Shown: positions 7,721 through 15,153 of the stretch, in pieces
How positions within the stretch are numbered: position 1 is the stretch's first letter
Layout of the letters: every line of letters starts with the position of its first letter
Assembly (NCBI GenBank): GCA_021796215.1
Contig: JAJYOK010000002.1
Location: 208,953-272,952, forward strand
Source of the DNA: Bacteroidota bacterium
Lineage (GTDB): Bacteria > Bacteroidota > Ignavibacteria > UBA10030 > UBA8401
Length of the DNA stretch: 64,000 nt
Direction of reading: 5' to 3'
Made by a program: the position numbers and the translations under genes
The notes under the pieces: model-generated
What the model was told of the DNA's origin: nothing
Database searches by the model: none
Seen by the model: only the letters and a program-made list of their open reading frames with translations

Positions 7721-8314
7721 TTACACCCTTTCATCCACGAAATCGCGTTCGTCCGAGCGAACGACGAGCACCGGACACGGCGCTTTGCGGACTATTTTTT
7801 CTGCCGTACTGCCGAAGAGAATGTGCTCGACTCCCGTGTGCCCGTGCGTAGCAAGAATAATTAAATCGATGTTTTCGTCTTTAGCAAAGGAAGCAATTTC
7901 TACAAACGGCAAGCCGGTTTTCACCAGCCATTCGGACGCGACAAACCCTTTAATTTCTTTTTCAACAAGTTCCTTCAACTCTCCTTCCGCTTTTGTCCGA
8001 AGTTCAGCTTCCACATTCGGCAACCCGATTTGTCCGAAGCTGAAGTCTGCCGGATAAATCGTCGGCTCAACAACATACACAAGATACAGCTTCGCTTTGA
8101 ACTGATGCGCAAACGGAATTGCATACTGCAATGCCTTCCTCGCATGTTCGGAAAAATCTATCGGAACTAAAATTTTTGTGAGAGCAATGGAAGGGGATTT
8201 TTGCGCTGCAGTTTTTGGTGCCGCATTGCGCGCTGTGGTTTTTTTATTCCGCCATGCTTTTGGCTTGGCTTTCAGCATTTTTTTCTGTGTCGCTTTTTTT
8301 GCGCTCGATTTCAT
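7721..8314 (-). CDS. Universal stress protein with a basic N-terminal tail
   Basis: 197 residues. Residues 47-190 are one Usp domain: KILVPIDFSEHARKAL at the start, THGHTG and the ATP-binding G..G.........GS signature (GHTGVEHILFGSTAEKIV), then CPVLVVR. The first 45 residues are an unusual extension rich in Lys, Arg and Ala, resembling a histone-like tail, so nucleic-acid or polyphosphate contact is possible (inference). It follows the cNMP-binding protein gene by 45 bp and is probably in its operon. Confidence 0.9.
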   Translation of the reverse strand: MKSSAKKATQKKMLKAKPKAWRNKKTTARNAAPKTAAQKSPSIALTKILVPIDFSEHARKALQYAIPFAHQFKAKLYLVYVVEPTIYPADFSFGQIGLPNVEAELRTKAEGELKELVEKEIKGFVASEWLVKTGLPFVEIASFAKDENIDLIILATHGHTGVEHILFGSTAEKIVRKAPCPVLVVRSDERDFVDERV

Positions 8315-8359
8315 GAGACGGCTCCTTTCCCAAAGGATTTTTCAATCTGTGATAATTCT

Positions 8360-8869
8360 TCAGCCGGAAGCCAATTTGCCCTTAGCTGAAAGAGCATCAA
8401 GCTCGGCACGAACTTTGGCAAGTTCCTGATTTGTATTGCGCAGACGTTCACCGATAATTTCTGCCAACTTCAAAACAATTTTCAATCCGGTTGTAGGAGA
8501 TTTTTCAATCACTTCAAAAAGATCAGGGCGGAAGAAGCCGATAAGATTTGCATCCGTACGAACGATAACGGAGGCAGAGCGCGGAGATTCATCGAGCAAA
8601 GCAAGCTCGCCGAAAAAATTACCATCCTTTAAAACGGCAAGCTCCTTTTTGATTTTATCCTTCTCCATCAATGCAACAACGACTTCACCGTCTTCGATCA
8701 CATACATTCCTAAGCCGGGATCGTCTTGATAAAAAACATACTCCCCCGCCACATATTGACGGCGATGAACAATGCCGGCAATCGTACGCAGTTCGCGGCG
8801 TTTAAGATTTTCAAACACTGGCACTTTGGCGAGGAGGGATTCTATTTCAGTCGGCTTGCGGTGTATCAT
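8360..8869 (-). CDS. Cyclic-nucleotide-binding domain protein without HTH
   Basis: 169 residues from the ATG at 8867-8869. A single CRP-type cNMP-binding domain (about 5-125): FENLKRRELRTIAG, ...GMYVIEDGEVVV..., phosphate-binding cassette FFGELALLDESPRSASV. After it come a helix and a short coiled-coil tail; there is no DNA-binding helix-turn-helix, so it is probably a regulatory partner rather than a transcription factor. A GTG at 8998 would add 43 residues, but a good promoter (TTGAAT-N17-TACAAT) sits inside that stretch, so the shorter start is right. Upstream of the Usp gene. Confidence 0.85.
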   Translation of the reverse strand: MIHRKPTEIESLLAKVPVFENLKRRELRTIAGIVHRRQYVAGEYVFYQDDPGLGMYVIEDGEVVVALMEKDKIKKELAVLKDGNFFGELALLDESPRSASVIVRTDANLIGFFRPDLFEVIEKSPTTGLKIVLKLAEIIGERLRNTNQELAKVRAELDALSAKGKLASG

Positions 8870-8938
8870 GGACGTTTCTTCAAAAAGTGGAGACCAGCTT
8901 ACCGGAACATCATATTGTCTTTCACTCCGGTGAGAGGA

Positions 8939-8967
8939 ATTGTACGCTTTCCATAAACGAAATTCAA
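8939..8967 (-). promoter_or_regulatory. Promoter of the cNMP-binding protein/Usp unit
   Basis: Minus strand TTGAAT (8962-8967), 17 nt, TACAAT (8939-8944). Expected start near 8931, giving a leader of about 60 nt and excluding the upstream GTG start. Confidence 0.6.
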
Positions 8968-9001
8968 CTCCGCCAATACAAACGGCGGACGAGTACACAT
9001 C

Positions 9002-9919
9002 TTAAACAAAATTTAACCAGCCGTGGGGATCGATTCCTTCTTCAACAACCTGCATAAAACGCTTCTGTAATTGCCGTGTTATCGGACCGGGTTTTCCTTC
9101 GCCGACTTTGATGCGGTCAATCGAACAAATCGGCGTAATCTCCGCAGCGGTTCCTGTAAAGAATACTTCATCGGCGATGTAGAGCATTTCGCGGGGAATG
9201 TGCGTTTCAACAACGGAAAGTCCGGCTTCGCGCGCAAGCGTCATCACCGAAAGGCGTGTAATGCCGGGAAGCAGCGCGTCAATGAGCGGCGGCGTAAAAA
9301 TCGTGTTGTCGCGGACGACAAAAATATTTTCTCCGCTTCCTTCACTGATATGTCCGTACACGTCGAGCGCAATACCTTCCGCATATCCATCGGCAATTGC
9401 TTCGAGCTTGATCAACTGCGAGTTCATGTAATTTGCGCCGGTCTTTGCCATTGTGGGAAGTGTATTCGGTGCAGGCCGCGCCCACGAGGAAACGCGAACA
9501 TCAATTCCTTTATCAAGCGCATCGGCTCCCAAATATTTTCCCCACTCCCACACAGCAATTGAAATTTCCATCGGACAGCCAAGCGGATTCACTCCGACAT
9601 CGCCATAACCGCGATAGACAACGGGGCGGATGTAACATGCCTTCAATTTATTTGCTTTGATCGTTTCTTTGATCGCCGTTTCAAGCTGTTGCTTTGTGTA
9701 AGGAATTTCTGCGCGGTACATTTTTGCTGAATCATACAACCGATCAAGGTGTTTGTCCAAACGGAAAATTGCTGAGCCTCGTTTCGTATTGTAACAGCGA
9801 ATTCCTTCGAACCAGCTTGAGCCATAGTGAATAACGTGCGACAGTACGTGAATCTTCGCGTCATCCCAATTGACCAGCGTACCGTTCATCCAGATTTTTT
9901 CGACCTTTTTGACAGCCAT
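9002..9919 (-). CDS. ilvE: Branched-chain amino acid aminotransferase
   Basis: 305 residues from the second ATG (9917-9919); the ATG at 9925 leaves no room for the GGA ribosome site. Fold-type IV PLP enzyme that transfers the amino group of Val, Leu or Ile to 2-oxoglutarate. Visible: IWMNGTLV..DDAKIHVLSHV.HYG..WFEGIR at the N-terminus, the region of the PLP lysine (MAKTGANYMNSQL), and EGSGENIFVV with LPGITR for phosphate binding, all typical of IlvE rather than D-amino-acid transaminase. It stands alone; no other ilv genes are in view. Confidence 0.93.
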   Translation of the reverse strand: MAVKKVEKIWMNGTLVNWDDAKIHVLSHVIHYGSSWFEGIRCYNTKRGSAIFRLDKHLDRLYDSAKMYRAEIPYTKQQLETAIKETIKANKLKACYIRPVVYRGYGDVGVNPLGCPMEISIAVWEWGKYLGADALDKGIDVRVSSWARPAPNTLPTMAKTGANYMNSQLIKLEAIADGYAEGIALDVYGHISEGSGENIFVVRDNTIFTPPLIDALLPGITRLSVMTLAREAGLSVVETHIPREMLYIADEVFFTGTAAEITPICSIDRIKVGEGKPGPITRQLQKRFMQVVEEGIDPHGWLNFV

Positions 9920-10001
9920 GATCATTCCGTGTTTTTAATATTGAGAATAGAGAATTAAATCCTAATATTGAATTTCTAAATTCTAAACAAATCTAAAATT
10001 C

Positions 10002-11120
10002 TCAAATATTCATTTCATACAACCGGTATGTTTTATACCTGCTTGCGTTCATCATTTCAGCGGCGCGATTCATCATTACATTATCTTCCAACACCCAGCT
10101 CGCTTCGCCGTATTGGTAACCGAGTTTTTTTGCACGGGCAGCGGTTTCGTAAAACAAAACGCCCGCCGCTCCGCTTCGCTGATGTTCCGGCACAACACCA
10201 AGAACGATGATGCGAACAAGATTGATCTCTTTTTTCTTTGCATACAAATAATACAATCCCTTGAGCAATCCGCCTTTCTTGTTGTACTTCAGCGCAATGT
10301 TGATATCGGGCAATGACAGCGCAAAACCGATCGTCTTTCCTTTTGCTTCCGCGATAATAACAAGATCGGGAACGACAAGCGGCTTCAAATCTTTTGCGAG
10401 CGCGTCAAACTCCGCGTTCGTCATCGGCACGGCGCCCCAGTTACGCGACCACGCTTTATTATAAATTTCTTTAATCCGGTCAACGTCGCCTTTGAAATCT
10501 TTCATGTTCAGCGAACGGAACGTCAGCCCCTCGCGCTGTTTCACAATTTCGTTGAAGCGCGTCAAACGCTCGGAGTACACGGAATCCTGCGAAAGCAGGT
10601 ACGCATACAAGTCTTTCAGTTTTTTCATTCCGTACTTCTCAAATAAGTTTGCATAGTACGGGGGATTGTACGTCATCAGCACGACCGGGCTTTTATCGAA
10701 AGCGTCAACAAGAAGTCCGTACTCATCATTCACCGATGGGCTTGCAGGACCGCGCATTTGTGTCATGCCTTTGGAGCGAAGATAATTCTTTGCCTCGTTG
10801 AATAACGCGTCGGCAACTTCCTGATCGTTCACCGATTCATAAAAACCGAAGAAGCCGACTTTGTCTTCATGTTCTTTGTTGTGATTGTAATTCACAATTG
10901 CACCGATGCGCCCGACAACTTCTCCGTTGCGTTCCGCAAGGAACAGTTCCATCTCGCTGTGTTGGTAGAACGGGTTCTTCTTTTTGTCAATCAGCTTCTT
11001 GCGATCCATGATAAGCGGCGGAACCCAATGAGGATCATCTTTATAAATCTTCCAGAGAAATTTGATGAACTTCATTTCGTCAGCCGAAGTGCGAACCGGA
11101 CGAATCGTAACAGCACTCAT
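10002..11120 (-). CDS. GNAT-fold N-acyltransferase, candidate ceramide synthase
   Basis: 372 residues. The N-terminal part (FLWKIYKDDPHWVPPL, ERNGEVVGRIGAIVNYNHN, GFFGFYE, MRGPASPSVNDEYGLLVD) and the C-terminal GNAT-like part (LGVVPEHQRSGAAGVLFYE) define a family often annotated only as GNAT. Bacterial ceramide synthases described in Caulobacter are GNAT-like acyltransferases of this sort, as I recall. Its position just downstream of a serine palmitoyltransferase gene suggests N-acylation of the sphingoid base (inference). GGAGGG precedes the ATG. A terminator-like hairpin lies in the 104-bp gap from spt, so expression may be attenuated. Confidence 0.8.
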   Translation of the reverse strand: MSAVTIRPVRTSADEMKFIKFLWKIYKDDPHWVPPLIMDRKKLIDKKKNPFYQHSEMELFLAERNGEVVGRIGAIVNYNHNKEHEDKVGFFGFYESVNDQEVADALFNEAKNYLRSKGMTQMRGPASPSVNDEYGLLVDAFDKSPVVLMTYNPPYYANLFEKYGMKKLKDLYAYLLSQDSVYSERLTRFNEIVKQREGLTFRSLNMKDFKGDVDRIKEIYNKAWSRNWGAVPMTNAEFDALAKDLKPLVVPDLVIIAEAKGKTIGFALSLPDINIALKYNKKGGLLKGLYYLYAKKKEINLVRIIVLGVVPEHQRSGAAGVLFYETAARAKKLGYQYGEASWVLEDNVMMNRAAEMMNASRYKTYRLYEMNI

Positions 11121-11143
11121 ACACCTACACCCTCCTCAAAAAG

Positions 11144-11176
11144 AATCCCGTCTGGCTATTGCAGCGTGACGGGATT
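11144..11176 (-). terminator. Hairpin between spt and the acyltransferase gene
   Basis: AATCCCGTC (11144-11152) pairs perfectly with GACGGGATT (11168-11176). On the minus strand CTTTTT follows directly, then the acyltransferase ribosome site. It can act as terminator of spt or as an attenuator inside the operon. Confidence 0.65.
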
Positions 11177-11224
11177 CAATACTGATATTGATTAGAACCG
11201 TGGCGCCTGCTGCGCCATTTACAA

Positions 11225-12508
11225 TTAGTTTATCACGCCAAGCTTTTTAGCAATAACTTCAAAAATTTCCAGAATCTTATCAAGATGCTTCTCTTCATGA
11301 GTTGCCATGTAGCTGGTGCGAAGCATCTCCATTCCGGGCGGCACACCGGGGCGAACAAACGCATTCACAAAAACTCCTGCGTCGTACAGTTCGCGCCAGA
11401 AAATCAACGTCTTGTCCGTATCGCCGATAATAACAGGAACAATTGCTGACTCGTGCCCGTCAATGACGCGCAAGCCCATTGCTTGGAATCCTTCACGCAT
11501 TTTCACGGCGTTGTCGTGCAGCCGTTGAATCCGTTCCGGTTCAGCTTCGAGAATATCCAACGCTGCCAGTGCAGACGCAACGGATGCCGGTGTCGGGCTG
11601 GCACTGAAAATCAACGCCGGTGCGTGATGCTTCAGATAATTGATGACCGAACGCTTGCCGCACACAAATCCGCCGAGCGACGCAAATGTTTTGCTGAATG
11701 TTCCCATCGTCAGATCAACATCTTTTTCAAGGTTGTAATGACTTGCCGTGCCGCGCCCGCCTTTTCCGATCACGCCGGTGGCATGGGCATCGTCAATCAA
11801 CACCCGCGCGTTATATTTCTTCGCAACCCGAATCAATGCGGGAAGGTCAACAATTTCGCCGGACGTGCTGAACACTCCGTCTGACACGATCAATTTTCCT
11901 GCATCGAGCGGAAGTTTTGAAATCACCGCTTCGAGATGCTTCATGTCGTTGTGTTTGTAGCGCGCCATTTCGGCTGTCATTCCAAGTGCCATCATGTTTC
12001 CGGCAACAATACAGGCGTGGTTATCTTTGTCGGAAATAACATAGTCGCCGCGCTGAACAAGCGTCGGAATAATTCCCTGCGCCGTTTGATAGCCGGTGCT
12101 GTAGAGCAAACAATCCTCACTTCCGATAAACTTTGCCAATCGCGCTTCGAGCTCAATGTGCAAATCAAGCGTCCCGGTGAGGTAGCGTGAGCCGGAACAG
12201 CCTGTGCCGTATTTTTGAATTGCTTTTTGTGCAGCTTCTTTAACTTTGGGATGAGCAGTAAGACCAAGATAGTTGTTCGACCCTGCCATGATAACTTCTC
12301 TCCCCTCCATGAGAACAACCGGTCCCTCGTTTGCTTGAATAGGACGAAAATAAGGATAAACGCCTTTTGCTTTAACCTCGTCCGCAAGCGTAAAAGCGGA
12401 ACACTTATCAAATAAATCCAAGATATCTCCTTCGAATATGATGTGATTCTCCCCGTTTTCAATAACGAGTTCTCGCACTGCAAGCCGACTCTCCGCATCG
12501 TCATTCAT
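11225..12508 (-). CDS. spt: Serine palmitoyltransferase (alpha-oxoamine synthase)
   Basis: 427 residues from ATG 12506-12508. PLP enzyme condensing L-serine with an acyl-CoA to 3-ketosphinganine, the first step of sphingolipid synthesis. Family residues: His164 stacking on PLP (DNHACI), DDAH (239-242), Lys273 Schiff base (TFSKTF). The opening DLFDKC...GVYPYFRPI...[16 protein letters not shown] matches Bacteroidetes SPT rather than KBL or BioF (from memory). The promoter TTGACT-N17-TATATT overlaps the first codons of the longer frame (ATG at 12544), so the inner ATG is the start. Neighbours supply acyltransferase and reductase candidates. Confidence 0.85.
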   Translation of the reverse strand: MNDDAESRLAVRELVIENGENHIIFEGDILDLFDKCSAFTLADEVKAKGVYPYFRPIQANEGPVVLMEGREVIMAGSNNYLGLTAHPKVKEAAQKAIQKYGTGCSGSRYLTGTLDLHIELEARLAKFIGSEDCLLYSTGYQTAQGIIPTLVQRGDYVISDKDNHACIVAGNMMALGMTAEMARYKHNDMKHLEAVISKLPLDAGKLIVSDGVFSTSGEIVDLPALIRVAKKYNARVLIDDAHATGVIGKGGRGTASHYNLEKDVDLTMGTFSKTFASLGGFVCGKRSVINYLKHHAPALIFSASPTPASVASALAALDILEAEPERIQRLHDNAVKMREGFQAMGLRVIDGHESAIVPVIIGDTDKTLIFWRELYDAGVFVNAFVRPGVPPGMEMLRTSYMATHEEKHLDKILEIFEVIAKKLGVIN

Positions 12509-12532
12509 AAATTGATTCTTACAGGCGTTTTC

Positions 12533-12561
12533 AATATACTTCATCGTGAAAATAAAGTCAA
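12533..12561 (-). promoter_or_regulatory. Promoter of spt
   Basis: Minus strand TTGACT (12556-12561), 17 nt, TATATT (12533-12538). Expected start near 12525, about 17 nt before ATG 12508. It uses the same hexamers as the nuo promoter. Confidence 0.65.
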
Positions 12562-12598
12562 CTTACGTTTTCTACTTCTTATCTTTCTAAAAAATTCA

Positions 12599-13600
12599 AT
12601 GGCCAATCAATCACAGTCAAAAATCGCATTCGTAACCGGCGGAACGGGTTTCATCGGCAGCCATCTTGTGGAACGATTGCTTTCACGCGGATACACAGTC
12701 CGCTGTCTTATTAGAAATCCGAAGAAGTCGGGCTACCTTAAACAGCTTCCGGTGGAATTATTTCACGGAGATGTATTCTCCAATGATGTTCTTGAGAAAG
12801 CAATTACCGGAGCGGATTATGTATATCACGTTGCCGGTGTTGTAGCCGCAAAACGGAAAGCCGAGTTTTACAAATACAATCGTGATGGAACGCGGAATAT
12901 TATTGAAATTACTTCGCGCGTTAATCCAACGCTGAAAAAATTCATCTTCGCCAGCAGTCTTACCGCAGTAGGACCCGGAACGGACGGGAAACCTGTGAAC
13001 GATTCCACGCCATACCATCCGATCACGACATACGGAAAAAGTAAAATGGAAGCGGAACTTGAAGTCTTGAAATTTCAGAATAAGCTTCCGGTCACACTTA
13101 TTCGTTTAGCAGCGGTGTATGGTCCGCGTGACACGGCAACATTTGACTTCTTCAAAACAATTGGCCGCGGTTTGGAGCCGCTCGTGGGATTCAAAGATAA
13201 ATTCGTCAATCTCGTTCATTCAACCGATGTCGTTACCGGTCTTGTGCTGGCTGGCGAAAATGAAAAATCTGCCAATCAAAAATATTTCATTGGAAGCGAA
13301 AAACAATATTCATGGCGGGAAATCGGGGCGACTGCCAAGCACGTGATGGGGAAAAAAGCGCTCCGCATCCGGCTTCCGGAACCGCTTGTGTATGCAGTTG
13401 CCGGAACAGTCGGATTCTTCTCTCTCTTCAGCGAAAAACCATCCGTATTGAATTTTGAAAAGGGGCGCGACATGGTGCAGGATAACTGGACGGTGGATAT
13501 TTCAAAAGCAAAGCGGGAGCTTGGCTACTCGCAGCAAATTGACTTAGCGGATGGAATCCGGGAAACCGTTGCGTGGTACCGCGAAAACGGATGGATGTGA
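12599..13600 (+). CDS. NAD-dependent epimerase/dehydratase-family reductase, candidate ceramide reductase
   Basis: 333 residues, extended short-chain dehydrogenase. NAD-binding GGTGFIG at 14-20, catalytic Tyr145 and Lys149 (YGKSK) with Ser119/120, and RLAAVYGPRD near the substrate pocket. Such proteins act on sugar nucleotides, steroids or dihydroflavonols; the bacterial ceramide pathway uses one (CerR in Caulobacter) to reduce the keto group. Because it is divergent from spt across 90 bp, that role is the best guess, though a general sugar epimerase cannot be excluded. The ATG at 12599 is preferred to one at 12443, which would overlap spt. Confidence 0.85.
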   Translation: MANQSQSKIAFVTGGTGFIGSHLVERLLSRGYTVRCLIRNPKKSGYLKQLPVELFHGDVFSNDVLEKAITGADYVYHVAGVVAAKRKAEFYKYNRDGTRNIIEITSRVNPTLKKFIFASSLTAVGPGTDGKPVNDSTPYHPITTYGKSKMEAELEVLKFQNKLPVTLIRLAAVYGPRDTATFDFFKTIGRGLEPLVGFKDKFVNLVHSTDVVTGLVLAGENEKSANQKYFIGSEKQYSWREIGATAKHVMGKKALRIRLPEPLVYAVAGTVGFFSLFSEKPSVLNFEKGRDMVQDNWTVDISKAKRELGYSQQIDLADGIRETVAWYRENGWM

Positions 13601-13749
13601 AAAAAATATATTACATCAGAGTAGTGCTTATTAATAATATTTAATTCTCTATTCCTTCACTGATTTTTCCTGTTATAAAAGACAAAAGCGAAAGCATTTT
13701 TTCGGCACTGTTTGCTAATGGACAGTAAAATCGTTGAGAGAAGTTCTTC

Positions 13750-14913
13750 TTATTTTTTTCGGGCGATCGCCAATATGATTGCCCCTTTCATAGAAGCACT
13801 TTCTAGCACATGAAACACTGGAGACAACGAAAGAAGAAAATTCGTGATTGCCGGTTGAAAAAAATAGGGCTCAGCTGATGGCTTTCCCCGTGGCGAAAGA
13901 AGTGTGTTGCCATACGAATAAATGAGATCATATCGTCCGGAAAGATATAGCATAATATCATAGTAACTACTTGACCCTTCTGTTTCCATCAACTCCATCT
14001 CAAAACCGTTCTCGGAAAGCATTCTCTCAAGTGTAGAGGGAGTAAACATGTTGATATGACCGGCATTGCCAGCGCCGCCAATACAATGAAAACATCGCTC
14101 TTTGAGAAGCTTAACCTGAAGATTATCAAAGTTTGGAACCGTAATTGCAACTAACCCTCCTGGACGGAGCAATTTATTACAAAATTTAAGAGCGCTCGCC
14201 GGGTAGAGCATGTGTTCGAGTGTCTCCCAAAAAGTAATAATATCAAAAAGTTGATGGCGTTGAATCATGCCCGGAGCTACTTCCTCAAAGAAGCCTCTTA
14301 TCATCTCAATACCGAAGTGCTTGCGTGCTGCCTCGATTGCGTACGGGCGATACTCAACACCAAGAGGTTGATATCCAAGTTCCCGAGAAAACTTAAGGAA
14401 ACTTCCGGTGAGACAGCCGACGTCCAACACCGAGCCCTCCGACTTGAATTTTCGTAGTAATCTCAAGTAATATGTGAACCTGTCTCTATCTCCTTTGAGA
14501 AAATCCTCACTAAAACGAGAATCTATGACTTGCCTGTTCACAAGTTCGGCGTCTTTACTGAAGTGTTTGAAATAGCTCCTCCACATTTTGTAAGAAACAA
14601 AAGGAGTCACATAGACAAAGTCACATTTTCTGCATTGGACGTACCTATATCCGTCCTCAGAATTCCATAGAGGAATATAATCATTGGCTCCGCAGCTTGG
14701 GCAGACTCTTAACCGAGCTTTTGGCAAAAACTTGTTTCGATTCTTCTCCCATATTCCGTACTCGACGGTCCATATTCTCTGAAGCGAATTGACTGACACA
14801 TATTTATCGTCTATTCTGTCCTTTGCATAGAACAATCCGATCAAAAATTCAAAGGCCTTAAGGACTAATCGTGTTACCCGCAACAAAAGAAAGAATACCG
14901 ACCTCTTACTCAT
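13750..14913 (-). CDS. SAM-dependent methyltransferase with N-terminal zinc ribbon
   Basis: 387 residues. Residues 70-100 hold a CPSCG...CRKCDF zinc ribbon. Residues 150-270 are a class I methyltransferase: motif I VLDVGCLTGSFLKF, then GVEYRPYAIEAAR, FDIITFWETLEHM and LRPGGLVAITVPNFD. This layout is common in methyltransferases of sugar or glycan clusters. The substrate is unknown. AAGGAGAA lies before the ATG. It is an isolated gene between the sphingolipid reductase (convergent) and the T9SS protein. Confidence 0.85.
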   Translation of the reverse strand: MSKRSVFFLLLRVTRLVLKAFEFLIGLFYAKDRIDDKYVSVNSLQRIWTVEYGIWEKNRNKFLPKARLRVCPSCGANDYIPLWNSEDGYRYVQCRKCDFVYVTPFVSYKMWRSYFKHFSKDAELVNRQVIDSRFSEDFLKGDRDRFTYYLRLLRKFKSEGSVLDVGCLTGSFLKFSRELGYQPLGVEYRPYAIEAARKHFGIEMIRGFFEEVAPGMIQRHQLFDIITFWETLEHMLYPASALKFCNKLLRPGGLVAITVPNFDNLQVKLLKERCFHCIGGAGNAGHINMFTPSTLERMLSENGFEMELMETEGSSSYYDIMLYLSGRYDLIYSYGNTLLSPRGKPSAEPYFFQPAITNFLLSLSPVFHVLESASMKGAIILAIARKK

Positions 14914-14970
14914 CAGACAGTTCTCCTTAAACGTACCGTAGTTTTAAATCCGGTACGCGCCATTTGTATT

Positions 14971-15000
14971 TTAGCGGTTACTCGGATTCGGGTAATTCCC
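14971..15000. pseudogene. Possible fossil of a duplicated T9SS gene end
   Basis: The 16 bp at 14983-14998 are identical to 15382-15397, which encode NYPNP in the neighbouring T9SS protein. Directly next to them, TTAGCGGTTAC resembles TTAGCGGCGTTAC spanning that gene's stop (15145-15157). This looks like a duplicated 3' end with the middle deleted. Short, so uncertain. Confidence 0.3.
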
Positions 15001-15153
15001 CCTAGTGATTTTTCCCACAAACTCAAAAAACTAAAATAGTCTTCAACTCAACCTTTAGATTGCCAGCCACAAGTACTGTTGCAAGCTCTTGAATAATTAT
15101 TTCAGTATGAGCCGAATTCTGCTTTAGCCCATCGCCGTACGATTTTAGCGGCG

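Noticed and set aside
11225..12508. Glycine C-acetyltransferase (KBL) or BioF assignment
   Set aside because: The N-terminal GVYPYFRPI and GSNNYLGLT pattern and the neighbouring acyltransferase and reductase fit SPT better; no threonine dehydrogenase or bio genes are nearby.
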